This document shows, piece after piece, positions 26,744 to 35,538 of a stretch of 64,000 nucleotides of DNA. Within the stretch, counting starts at the first letter, position 1, and every line of letters starts with the position of its first letter. The notes under the pieces were generated by a model. It ran no database searches and was not told the DNA's origin. It saw only the letters and a program-made list of their open reading frames with translations. The position numbers and the translations under genes were made by a program. The stretch comes from Saprospiraceae bacterium (GTDB lineage: Bacteria; Bacteroidota; Bacteroidia; Chitinophagales; Saprospiraceae), in NCBI GenBank assembly GCA_028279185.1, contig JANQSS010000141.1, positions 1 to 64,000 of the forward strand, in the 5' to 3' direction.

Positions 26744-29229
26744 AAGGAGGGTTTGACTAAAAACCAGTATACGTCGGTACGATTTCTATCTTGCAATCGC
26801 CAGATGAAATCAATACGCGCAATTTTGAAAATATTTTCGACGCCAAAGCCTACTTCTTGGTAAAAGCCGTCTAATCCTTGCAAACTACGTGGAAACGGAT
26901 AAATGGTATTATTGTTTTCTCTTGAAATACCACCTAAATACGATTTTGCAAAGAGAAAACTTCTCCATTTTAAATTACGTAATACAGGTATTTGATTAAA
27001 TAGATAACCATCGAAGTGTTGCTGAATTGAAATTTCTACAAATTCGTCTGTGGTATATTCCATGAAGTTCATGAGATTAAAGGCTTCATCATCCAGGAAG
27101 ACCAATGGGTTTGCGTAAGGGGTAAATAAATGCGTGTATGGGACTGTGCCGAAAAGTTTACCAGCTTTTCCGGTGTACTTAAAGAACCCCCATTTTCCAG
27201 TACGAATTTCTTGTCGAAAACGTAATTCGATTTTATGGAAACCGAATGAGGAGTTAAATATAGATTCGTCGGTGAATGTCCAATTTATTCCAATTCGGGG
27301 ATAAGGCTGAAATCGGTGGCGTAAGTTTTTTTTACTCTCTGAATCAGCGCGTACTGCTTTGTCTTGTAAACTGTATTGAATATTTACGCTAAAGCCATTA
27401 CTCTTCCAGTTGTCTGATGCTATTAAATTATTTTCATCTTCCCATTTTAAAAAAGTCTGACCAGGTACGGAACTTTTTTTATCGTAGAACAGGCTTGCTC
27501 GAATGGCCAATCCGGAAGCCGGTTTAAATTCGGTGAATAGATTTGTATGACGATTATAAATCAGAGACTGATCTTGATCTGAAATTTGCACCCAAGATGA
27601 AAATAGGTGGTCTTGTGGTAGCTGATTGAAACTTCGACCGATTTGAAAAATATCTTCTTTGATTCCAACACCGATAAACCACGCTCGATTTCTACCAAAG
27701 TTGTAGTCGAGATTAACGCCATACTTTACCTTGTCGTCGTCAAATCCATATGCACCAAAGGCATCCCAATTTAGCCTTCTTGTGTTTTGCTTCTGATTTC
27801 GCAATGCAAATTTTAATCGATTTCCTTCAATGTTATTGTGACTATAGAAGGAGTAAATGTTTCCAATGTCAAAGAAACGCGCTGGAATGTAACCGGTTGC
27901 AATACTTCTGATCAAGTCCTTTCGAAAAACAAATCTAGGATCATTTTCGAGCCGGTCGATCATCTGAACGATTTGTTTGTCTTGTCTGCTGAAGGTGTCT
28001 TGTCGTACCTTTTCCCAATACGAGTCAAGACGTTCTGTGGCTTGATTTGACTGAACGATATCTTCATCACGATTTAAATATCGACCCCTGTCAGGATTAA
28101 AATTATAATTTGTAAATGTGGATTTCTTTCGCCAAAAAAATCCTGTCATTTCGGATATGTTCTCCATGACCGTAAAGTCACCGATTACGCTCGCAGTTGA
28201 AAGCAACCACTGATTTGGTAGAAGCTGATCATACGTCTGCGTGACTAAATAGCTTCTGACGAAATTCACATTAGCTTGTACATCAAATTGTAGCGCTATG
28301 TATCGCAAGGCGTATGTAGTTCCATCGATCAACATTTCGCCTCTGAAGGTTAGGCTGTGATCGTTTTTGGGTCTGAAGGCAATTCGATACACTTTTTCAT
28401 CTTGCAACATGCTGTCTAACAAGTAATACGAATAAAATTGACTGAAATTTTTGTGTAGTGGGCTGGCAAAGTTCTTTCCTAAAATGACGACAAAGTCATC
28501 GTACATATTGGGCGTGAAGTAGAGATCTTCAGTAAACTCCAACATTTTTTTTCCAGGTAAGCCAACTTGACGGAGTCCGGAAATACTATCTCGAACAATC
28601 CTTGGCTTTGCCTGATGATATTTATGGGTTACGCGCTCCACCATCAGCAAGGGTAAATATTTAATCCCGTCCTCAGTCGTATCGACGTGGTCCCAGATAT
28701 AGTCAAATGGCCGAACCAAAATATTGCGTTTTAATTTATCTGTAAAGTGATTTAAATCAAATCGGGTCTTAGCATACTCCAGACAAGTATAATGTGGCTT
28801 ATTGTCAATATTGTTTTCGCGCTTGTTTTTATGAAAATATCGCAACACACGCCATGCTGGATTTTCTCCTGGTCTAATTGTAATACCTTCTAAGAATAAT
28901 AAATCGCCGTCTAATAAAATTCTGAATGGTTGTTTCGATTCGTTTTGAATGGCTATCGTTTTATTATCAAATAAAAGATGCGAAATGAGCAGACTGTCGA
29001 CAACAACTTCTTCGGAATTCAGAGATAAATGAAAATAACCATTTGAATCAGAGACTGTTCCGATTCCTGTCCCCTTCAATTGAATATTTGCAAAAGGTAT
29101 CGGTAATTCGGTGCCCCGTTCGATGACAAAGCCTTCTATTGATAAGTTCTGTCCAAAAAGTGATAGCGCTGATTGCGTTATTATCAACATCAATATGATT
29201 TGCACGCTTATTTTTTGCGTCCCATTCAT
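26728..29229 (-). CDS. DUF5686 outer-membrane-type protein with carboxypeptidase-regulatory-like domain
   Basis: An 833-residue exported protein with a signal peptide (IILMLIITQSALSLFGQ, cleavage near 27). Residues about 30-110 are a carboxypeptidase-regulatory-like beta-sandwich (SIEGFVIERGTELPIPFANI, GTGIGTVSDSNGYFHLSL), common at the N-terminus of Bacteroidota outer-membrane proteins. The rest matches the DUF5686 type: NPAWRVLRYFHKNKRENN, YTCLEYAKTRFDLN, then many alternating beta-strands with aromatic ends and a final aromatic residue (VKPSFYFAF), as in outer-membrane barrels. Function unknown; I do not call it a TonB receptor, since no plug is seen. Its start overlaps the stop of the CrtI-like gene (ATGA), so they form one transcription unit. 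Confidence 0.8.
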   Translation of the reverse strand: MNGTQKISVQIILMLIITQSALSLFGQNLSIEGFVIERGTELPIPFANIQLKGTGIGTVSDSNGYFHLSLNSEEVVVDSLLISHLLFDNKTIAIQNESKQPFRILLDGDLLFLEGITIRPGENPAWRVLRYFHKNKRENNIDNKPHYTCLEYAKTRFDLNHFTDKLKRNILVRPFDYIWDHVDTTEDGIKYLPLLMVERVTHKYHQAKPRIVRDSISGLRQVGLPGKKMLEFTEDLYFTPNMYDDFVVILGKNFASPLHKNFSQFYSYYLLDSMLQDEKVYRIAFRPKNDHSLTFRGEMLIDGTTYALRYIALQFDVQANVNFVRSYLVTQTYDQLLPNQWLLSTASVIGDFTVMENISEMTGFFWRKKSTFTNYNFNPDRGRYLNRDEDIVQSNQATERLDSYWEKVRQDTFSRQDKQIVQMIDRLENDPRFVFRKDLIRSIATGYIPARFFDIGNIYSFYSHNNIEGNRLKFALRNQKQNTRRLNWDAFGAYGFDDDKVKYGVNLDYNFGRNRAWFIGVGIKEDIFQIGRSFNQLPQDHLFSSWVQISDQDQSLIYNRHTNLFTEFKPASGLAIRASLFYDKKSSVPGQTFLKWEDENNLIASDNWKSNGFSVNIQYSLQDKAVRADSESKKNLRHRFQPYPRIGINWTFTDESIFNSSFGFHKIELRFRQEIRTGKWGFFKYTGKAGKLFGTVPYTHLFTPYANPLVFLDDEAFNLMNFMEYTTDEFVEISIQQHFDGYLFNQIPVLRNLKWRSFLFAKSYLGGISRENNNTIYPFPRSLQGLDGFYQEVGFGVENIFKIARIDFIWRLQDRNRTDVYWFLVKPSFYFAF

Positions 29230-30710
29230 TTGAATACCTTTTCCATTATTTTGGCAGAATTGAGGGCCATTGGGAGTCCGGCACCCGGGTGAACGGAGCC
29301 ACCAACAAAGAACAAATTTTTTATGCGGGACGAAAAATTTGGATGACGTAAAAAAGCGGCAAACCTACCGTTGCTGCTGTTGCCAAACACAGCTCCTTTT
29401 GCACTTAAAAAGTATCGCTCGATTTTGACGGGATTGGATACGTATTCCAATTCAATAAAAGGCTCGATATTCTGATCGAGTATTCTATTTAGTTTTGCTA
29501 TAACATTTGCTCGGGCTATTCGTTCTATTTCGTTCCAATCTTGTCCCTCATTATTAGGTGCCGAGACCATTGTAAACCAATTTTCGCATCCTGAAGGAGC
29601 ATCATTTTCGACATGTTTTGAAGTGATTCCGATATATACGGTCGGGTCGGAGTATATTGTTTTTTTATTAAAAATACTATCGTTTTCTGCTTGTTCATTG
29701 GAAGAGAATAAGATATTATGGATGTTTAATTGGGGAAATTTTTTGGACATACCCCAATAAAATACAATGCAGGAACTGGACTTAGGCTGGTTTAAACTTC
29801 GTCTTGGCTTTTGCACTCGTGGCAATAACTTGCTATATGTCAAGTCGATATCCATGTTGCTTATTATTCGGTCATATGGTAATTCACGGTTGTTTAATTT
29901 AATGCCTCTTGCAAATTGATTGTCCAGTACTATTTCATCAACCTTCGAATTGAAGTGAAATGTAACGCCACTATCTTTAGCCAAAGCAACTAAAGCATGA
30001 ACAATATCAAACATGCCATGTGTAGGCATATAGACACCTAAATTAACCTCCAAATGATGGATGACGTTTAATGTGGCCGGAGCCACGAAAGGGTTGGAGC
30101 CAATATAATTCGCGCATTTATTAAATAACTGAATGACACGGCTGTCCTTAAAATATTTCTTGTGTGCAGAATTTAGACTAATGAAAGGTTCTATCTTTCG
30201 TAACTTGATAAACCCTGTCAAGGCTTCCCGTCTAAAATAATTTTTAACAACGTGAAGCGAATTTTCAATAAAAACGTCTTTTGTAATACGGTATTTTTCT
30301 TCTACATTTTTTAAAAAGGCGTGCAGGGATTTGGCCGAATCCTCCGTTTTGGACTCAATTTCTTGAGCAAATCGCGAACTATCGGCATACGAGTTAATTA
30401 TAGTTCCGTCTTCATAGAAGTAACGAAAGGGTTGGGCAAGCTTTGTATAGTTAATATAATCACGAGGATCTTTGTGGCATAGATGAAATAGCTCATCTAT
30501 GTGTTCTGGTAACGTTAATACGGTAGGGCCAAGGTCGAAGCGATATCCATTTCTTTTCAGTTCTCTCATTTTACCGCCTGGCTCACTATGAGATTCATAT
30601 ACATGAACCGTATGCCCACGGGCAGCCAGCCTTATAGCCGAGGCTATACCTGCAATTCCAGCACCAATGACCGCGCATTGAAGCTTTTTGTTCTGTGAGG
30701 AGTGTTTCAT
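29226..30710 (-). CDS. CrtI-family FAD-dependent desaturase (phytoene-desaturase-like)
   Basis: A 494-residue flavoenzyme of the CrtI/CrtD family, which dehydrogenates carotenoids or related isoprenoids at the membrane. The N-terminal Rossmann site is AVIGAGIAGIASAIRLAARG, then HVYESHSEPGGKMRELKRNG and YRFDLGPTVLTLP. The C-terminal signature FFVGGSVHPGAGLPMALNSA is strongly CrtI-like. No CrtB, CrtY or CrtZ gene lies nearby, so a standard carotenoid cluster is not present. The gene diverges from the cytochrome P450 gene with about 97 bases between start codons, and the DUF5686 gene follows with a 4-base overlap. A role on a carotenoid or another polyene lipid handled by the divergent operon is inference. 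A different CrtI-like oxidoreductase activity, such as saturase or isomerase, is possible. Confidence 0.85.
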   Translation of the reverse strand: MKHSSQNKKLQCAVIGAGIAGIASAIRLAARGHTVHVYESHSEPGGKMRELKRNGYRFDLGPTVLTLPEHIDELFHLCHKDPRDYINYTKLAQPFRYFYEDGTIINSYADSSRFAQEIESKTEDSAKSLHAFLKNVEEKYRITKDVFIENSLHVVKNYFRREALTGFIKLRKIEPFISLNSAHKKYFKDSRVIQLFNKCANYIGSNPFVAPATLNVIHHLEVNLGVYMPTHGMFDIVHALVALAKDSGVTFHFNSKVDEIVLDNQFARGIKLNNRELPYDRIISNMDIDLTYSKLLPRVQKPRRSLNQPKSSSCIVFYWGMSKKFPQLNIHNILFSSNEQAENDSIFNKKTIYSDPTVYIGITSKHVENDAPSGCENWFTMVSAPNNEGQDWNEIERIARANVIAKLNRILDQNIEPFIELEYVSNPVKIERYFLSAKGAVFGNSSNGRFAAFLRHPNFSSRIKNLFFVGGSVHPGAGLPMALNSAKIMEKVFK

Positions 30711-30807
30711 GTACTACGATTAACGGACGCGGGGCAAATATACTTGCTCTGACATAACGAAGAGCGATAGGCTTTTGCGTGTAGAGTCGATTGCATACCT
30801 TGCAGCC

Positions 30808-32217
30808 ATGGGAGGCCAAACATCGCCGAAGGTATGTCCTATGCATCGAGTCGATGACATCAGCGAAGTCGACATGCTAGATGCTCAGATGCGAGCTAGA
30901 CCTTGGCCATTCTATGATTGGTTACGTGCTGACCCTAAACGACGTGTATATAAATTGCCCCAAGAAGATAATTTTTATGTGCTGCACCGGTATGAAGATG
31001 TACGTCTTGCATTTTTGGATGCGAAGCAATTTAGCAGCAAAATTATTCCAACCAAGGATAGCTTATTTTTTGCTTTAATGGATGGAGACGCGCACCGCTC
31101 CGTACGCCAGGTACTGCAGCCAATATTTTTATCCACTCGATTGGATACCCTTTGGGATACCCATCGAGTGGTAATTGAAAAGGCTGTCGATAAATTTTGC
31201 GAGCAATTGGATGCCGATATATTAGATGATCTCGCTATCCCGCTACCCTTGACAATATTGTGTCAAATTTTTGGTCTTCCGAATAATCAAGAAGATGTAA
31301 TGAGGTTATATGAACAGTCGTTAGCCATTAATAAAGCCTTTTTTGTTGTAGGCGGTACAGGTCCACGCCGTCCCTTAAACCCTACTTTTGATGAAAAATT
31401 CAGAATAGTCCTCTCACAATTATGCAACTCGATTCAAGTTCTTAAATTGTTGAAACATTTAGGGCGAAGCGGAATTCAACAATTGTGGCGGAAAATTCGC
31501 GTTGATGGAAGAAAAAATATTACAAAATTTACGATGCCTCGTCCAAATTACGCGGAGATGCCCGCCGGTATTTTGGCATTTGAACAATTATGCAATCAAA
31601 TAGCTGAACATCTAGAAGCAAACCAATCGCCTGCTATTCAACATATTAATGATGCGATTCTCCTACGTAAGATTTCGAAATTGGACGGAATTCTGGCCGT
31701 GGCCTTTGTATTGTTTGCTGGTCATGAAACTACGGTAAGTTTAATTTCGAACGCGGTGTCTCATCTAACAATACATCCGGAAATTTTCGAAAGACTGAAA
31801 AGACGTCCAGATCTTATTTCAAATTTCATTGAAGAAATATTGCGCATATACACGCCGGTTACGCGTTTTTTACGCCGAACTACCACAGATGTACGAATTG
31901 AGGATTTTACCATTCCAAAGGGAGCAGTGGTAATATTAATGCCAGGTGCGGCGAATGTTGATCGGGCTTTTGACGAACAAGGATGTACGTTTAATTTTGA
32001 TCGCAAACCTATGCGCCATTTGAGCTTTGGTCAAGGGCAGCATTACTGTTTGGGATCTAATCTGGCCCGTCGAATCACCGAAGAAACCCTTCGACATATC
32101 ATATCGAAAATTGAGTATATTTCATTTCAACATAATGAGCCTCATAGATTTGTCACCGATAGGGACAACGGGCTCTATCGAATGGAGCACTGTCGTGTAA
32201 AGCTTCATAAAAAATGA
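30808..32217 (+). CDS. Cytochrome P450
   Basis: A 469-residue soluble bacterial-type P450 monooxygenase. All main signatures are present: I-helix oxygen-binding stretch LFAGHETTVSL, the ExxR motif EEILR, and the heme loop SFGQGQHYCLGSN with the axial cysteine, near 32026-32060. A stretch of about 90 residues between I-helix and early region (roughly 185-275) is longer than in many family members. The first ORF codon is a TTG at 30775; I prefer the ATG at 30808, while 30841 is also possible because homology in P450s usually begins around PWPFYDWLR. No ferredoxin or reductase gene is near, so electron partners come from elsewhere. It heads an operon: the ABC ATPase gene starts within its stop codon (ATGA). 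Confidence 0.93.
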   Translation: MGGQTSPKVCPMHRVDDISEVDMLDAQMRARPWPFYDWLRADPKRRVYKLPQEDNFYVLHRYEDVRLAFLDAKQFSSKIIPTKDSLFFALMDGDAHRSVRQVLQPIFLSTRLDTLWDTHRVVIEKAVDKFCEQLDADILDDLAIPLPLTILCQIFGLPNNQEDVMRLYEQSLAINKAFFVVGGTGPRRPLNPTFDEKFRIVLSQLCNSIQVLKLLKHLGRSGIQQLWRKIRVDGRKNITKFTMPRPNYAEMPAGILAFEQLCNQIAEHLEANQSPAIQHINDAILLRKISKLDGILAVAFVLFAGHETTVSLISNAVSHLTIHPEIFERLKRRPDLISNFIEEILRIYTPVTRFLRRTTTDVRIEDFTIPKGAVVILMPGAANVDRAFDEQGCTFNFDRKPMRHLSFGQGQHYCLGSNLARRITEETLRHIISKIEYISFQHNEPHRFVTDRDNGLYRMEHCRVKLHKK

Positions 32218-32963
32218 GTTCACCTATTGCAATTAACATATCAAATCTAACGAAACATTATCTCAAGGAACAGAATGTTGCGTTGAACAACTTAAATCTG
32301 GAAATAGTTCGAGGGGAGGTTTTCGGATTACTGGGGCCTAATGGTGCAGGAAAGACAACGCTGTTTTCAATTTTATGTGGTCTGGTTAAAATGAATTCCG
32401 GGAAAGTTGAAATTGAAGGAAACGATATAATAACACAAATGGAACGCATAAAAAAAATAATTGGTATTGTGCCTCAGGACATCGCCTTATATCCTACCTT
32501 GTCGGCAGTAGAGAATCTCCAATACTTCTGTAGAATGCACGGTATTCGAAAATCCGAAATTACCTCATTGATAAAATGGAATCTTTCTTTATTCGGTCTC
32601 TTAGGTGTTGGAAAGAAACCAATCGAGAAATACTCAGGAGGTATGAAACGAAGTATTAATCTAATTGCTGGCTTACTGCATGATCCTGGTATACTGCTGT
32701 TAGATGAACCAACTGTGGGACTTGATGTCCAGAATAAGCGTAAAATAATGTCACACTTAAAAGACCTGAACAAAAAAAAGCAGACAACAATTTTGTATAC
32801 ATCACATGATCTTGAACAAGCGGAAATTTTTTGCGATCGTGTTGGTATTCTAAATGAAGGCCAACTTTTAATCGTAGGTCGTCCTGCTGAGTTGCGTAAT
32901 CACTTTCAGGCTGGGTCCTTGGAAGAGGTTTTCGTAAAGGTCACACAAGATCAATGCAGATGA
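32214..32963 (+). CDS. ABC-2 type exporter, ATP-binding protein
   Basis: A 249-residue ATPase of the DRR/NatA/CcmA-like class that powers ABC-2 exporters. Walker A LLGPNGAGKTT (about 38-48), Q-loop GIVPQDIALYP, signature YSGGMKRSINL, Walker B ILLLDEPTVGLD and the switch histidine in TSHDLEQAE are all intact. The C-terminal tail is short (LEEVFVKVTQDQ) with no added sugar-binding domain, so it is not of the O-antigen Wzt type. Overlaps of 4 bases with P450 and 10 bases with the permease show tight co-translation. The substrate is probably the product of this operon. Confidence 0.93.
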   Translation: MSSPIAINISNLTKHYLKEQNVALNNLNLEIVRGEVFGLLGPNGAGKTTLFSILCGLVKMNSGKVEIEGNDIITQMERIKKIIGIVPQDIALYPTLSAVENLQYFCRMHGIRKSEITSLIKWNLSLFGLLGVGKKPIEKYSGGMKRSINLIAGLLHDPGILLLDEPTVGLDVQNKRKIMSHLKDLNKKKQTTILYTSHDLEQAEIFCDRVGILNEGQLLIVGRPAELRNHFQAGSLEEVFVKVTQDQCR

Positions 32964-34240
32964 TTCAGAGGCTTTGGGCGACTTTGGTAAAGGAATGTCA
33001 GCTATTGTGGCGAGACAGGAAGGGGTTAGTGGTTCTGTTTGTACTACCCATACTGCTCGTTTTTATTATGACCCTAATTCAACACGAAGCGTATCGTTCC
33101 CTAAATGAGACTGGCGTTCCGGTGCTCTTAATTAATGATGACAACGGAGTATTGGGCCAAACGATTCAGCGGGCATTTGAGGATTTCGAATTGTGTTCGG
33201 TAACGGTGTATAACGATGAGCAGAGCAGTGTGAAATCCTCCTATGTGGATTTGGTAGCCTCAGGAGAGTATGTTGTCGCCGTCCATGTTCCCGAGAATGC
33301 GACGTCTGTTTTACGACAAGACGTGAAATTAATCATGGATGCAATTACAGAAGATGAAAAGCTTGACTCTACATTGTTGAAGCAGGTAGAAATTGAAATT
33401 GTCGCTGATCCTATCGCTCGTAAATCATTTATAATGGCCATCGGAAGCGGACTTCGTGAATTTATAGCCTCGGTGAAAACACGAATATTATTTGAAATGA
33501 TGTCCACGGAATTAAATGAAATTTCGGGAAACCAAAACAAATTGACCTTTCCTGCGCAGGATTTTTTTATTTTTAATGAATACTATGCCGTGTCGGGTGA
33601 AGACGATGTTTTCGCTCCAAATGCTGTACAACATAACATTCCGGCATGGGCAATATTTTCTATATTTTTTATTATCATACCACTGGGTGCAAGTATTATT
33701 AAGGAACGTGAGAATGGACTGATTACCAGATTGCGAACGCTACCCGGTAACTATTTTTCTATTTTATCGGGAAAATTGTTGCTCTTCACAATCATCGGTT
33801 GTATTCAAATGGCCATAATTGTGTGTATTGGTCTTTATATATTACCTCAATTAGGATTACCACGATTGCAGCTTGGGAGCAACCTTGGAGCATTTACGCT
33901 ATTGACTATTATCGTGGCCATAAGTGCTGTGGCCTATGGCCTTTTCTTAGGTACGTTCTTTAATTCCGCACCCCAAGCTTCGATTTTTGGAGGTATTAGT
34001 GTTCTTATTTTTTCCGCGCTGGGCGGAATTTGGGTGCCACTGAATATTATGCCTGATATAATGCAAAGCATTAGCATTGTGTCTCCCTTAAATTGGTCTT
34101 TGAAGGGCTTCTACGCTTTGATGATTCAAAATGCCGGATTGTCTGATATTCTCTATTGCATTTTAATGATGTTGTTATTCACAGCGGTTATGGTTTGCAC
34201 ATCATGGTTTATTAATGTTAATCGTTGTTTACGAGCATAA
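32954..34240 (+). CDS. ABC-2 type exporter, permease
   Basis: A 428-residue membrane protein: one helix near the N-terminus (LVVLFVLPILLVFIMTLI), a periplasmic domain of about 180 residues with alpha/beta character, then five or six helices from about residue 230 (AIFSIFFIIIPLGASII, KLLLFTIIGCIQMAIIV, LTIIVAISAVAYGLF, the conserved ISVLIFSALGGIWVPLNIMP, and a last helix). The KERENGLITRLRTLP cytoplasmic coupling helix is typical of ABC2_membrane_3 proteins. This large-loop class exports drugs, lipids or small molecules. The start could be 32954 or 32960. The acyltransferase gene follows 12 bases after the stop. Confidence 0.9.
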   Translation: MQMIQRLWATLVKECQLLWRDRKGLVVLFVLPILLVFIMTLIQHEAYRSLNETGVPVLLINDDNGVLGQTIQRAFEDFELCSVTVYNDEQSSVKSSYVDLVASGEYVVAVHVPENATSVLRQDVKLIMDAITEDEKLDSTLLKQVEIEIVADPIARKSFIMAIGSGLREFIASVKTRILFEMMSTELNEISGNQNKLTFPAQDFFIFNEYYAVSGEDDVFAPNAVQHNIPAWAIFSIFFIIIPLGASIIKERENGLITRLRTLPGNYFSILSGKLLLFTIIGCIQMAIIVCIGLYILPQLGLPRLQLGSNLGAFTLLTIIVAISAVAYGLFLGTFFNSAPQASIFGGISVLIFSALGGIWVPLNIMPDIMQSISIVSPLNWSLKGFYALMIQNAGLSDILYCILMMLLFTAVMVCTSWFINVNRCLRA

Positions 34241-34252
34241 AGTGGAGTAGGG

Positions 34253-35536
34253 ATGAGTAATCATGAACGTCAGATTGAATTAAGTAGTGCGGATTGTTTT
34301 TTTCTGGCCATGGAACAACATAATAATAGGCATTCAGTATCTGGTGGCATTTGTCAGCAAACAATTACAGTGCGCGGTGTATTAAATGTTGATCATCTTT
34401 CGAAAGTAATTAATGACTCTTACGTAATTAATCGAATAGCTAATTTAGAAATACAAAAAAAATTTTTCGGTGTTCCTTACTTTGTTCAAGGACAAAGAAA
34501 TAAGACTCTTAAAGTTATTGTACATCATAGCGCACAAATTATTCCGCACGAAGTCCAAGAGCGCCAGCCATCTTTGGACAAGGATCCATTAACTTTTGAT
34601 TTAGTAATTCATCCAAATCGCTCCTCTACACTTATTACGTCATGGCACCATCTTTTTATGGATGCCCATGGCGTAAATCGATTATTGTCCATTTTATGTG
34701 GAAACTCAGAAGATATCTTGATTCAACAGGATAATGAAATCAAATTATGTGTATCGTTCAAAAAAAAGCTTCGCGTGCTACGGCTCTTTTGGTATTACAC
34801 GCGGTTGTTTTGGACACCTAAATGGCGAAAAAGAAATCACAGTATTCTAGAAGGAGCGTCGGCTATTGAGAAGCCTGAAAAAATCAAAGTTTGGAAATTT
34901 AATAGAAGAAGCATTTTTGACAAAGCTTCTCAAATAAAAAAAAGTGGAGCACCTTTAACTGTAATGCCTTATCTTCTTGCGGCCACTGCAATTGCCGTAC
35001 AAACCGTTTTGCACCAAAGGAATATTCCTCCAGGAGATTTTTGGATCCCAGTACCCCAAAGCATACGCTCAAAGGGGGTTCCATCAAACATAATTGGGAA
35101 TCGATTGAGTTTTCTATTTTACAAATTAGCAAAAGAACATTTACAGGATGTGGATGTTCTGACCAAGTCCATTTATAAGCAAACGGTTAGTCAATTGAAT
35201 AGAGATGCTGTGGGGATATATGATTGTATGATGCGCGGATTTCGGCGTTTACCTTCGGGCCTGTACTATCGATTAATCAGAGGCTCACGAGGCCCGAGCT
35301 TGGCGTCATTTTTTTTTACAATGGCTGCTCCACTACCTAAATCCGTCAACGCTCTTTTGAATTTTCCTATAATTCATTCGATGAGCTTGCCACCAAACAC
35401 CTTTCCACCTGGAGCGACATTTGCCGTGGTGCCGGATGAAGAGCATTTTCATATTGTATTGCAATACCGAGAAAACGTAATTTCGAATAATGAAATGATT
35501 ACACTTGAGTCGAAGCTTTTCGAATATTTGAGATAA
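34253..35536 (+). CDS. WS/DGAT- or condensation-like acyltransferase with HHxxxD motif
   Basis: A 427-residue protein with no membrane segment. It opens with IELSSADCFFLAMEQ, similar to the LSxxDxxFLxxE start of wax-ester synthase/diacylglycerol acyltransferases. The active-site pattern HHLFMDAHG lies at residues 132-140: the catalytic second His and the Asp are present, while the Gly after Asp is Ala. The middle part VPQSIRSKG...IIGNRLSFLFY resembles the WS/DGAT and PapA segment, and PPGATFAVVPDEEHFHIVLQ is like the C-terminal half. Such enzymes join an acyl-CoA or carrier-bound acyl group to an alcohol or amine. In this operon it would acylate the P450 product before export, by inference. 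Distant from characterised members, so subfamily is uncertain. It ends 2 bases from the convergent sulfotransferase. Confidence 0.75.
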   Translation: MSNHERQIELSSADCFFLAMEQHNNRHSVSGGICQQTITVRGVLNVDHLSKVINDSYVINRIANLEIQKKFFGVPYFVQGQRNKTLKVIVHHSAQIIPHEVQERQPSLDKDPLTFDLVIHPNRSSTLITSWHHLFMDAHGVNRLLSILCGNSEDILIQQDNEIKLCVSFKKKLRVLRLFWYYTRLFWTPKWRKRNHSILEGASAIEKPEKIKVWKFNRRSIFDKASQIKKSGAPLTVMPYLLAATAIAVQTVLHQRNIPPGDFWIPVPQSIRSKGVPSNIIGNRLSFLFYKLAKEHLQDVDVLTKSIYKQTVSQLNRDAVGIYDCMMRGFRRLPSGLYYRLIRGSRGPSLASFFFTMAAPLPKSVNALLNFPIIHSMSLPPNTFPPGATFAVVPDEEHFHIVLQYRENVISNNEMITLESKLFEYLR

Positions 35537-35538
35537 AA

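Noticed and set aside
29226-32217. A standard carotenoid biosynthesis cluster
   Set aside because: Only a CrtI-like gene is present; no CrtB, CrtE, CrtY or CrtZ is seen, and the divergent operon has no known carotenoid gene.
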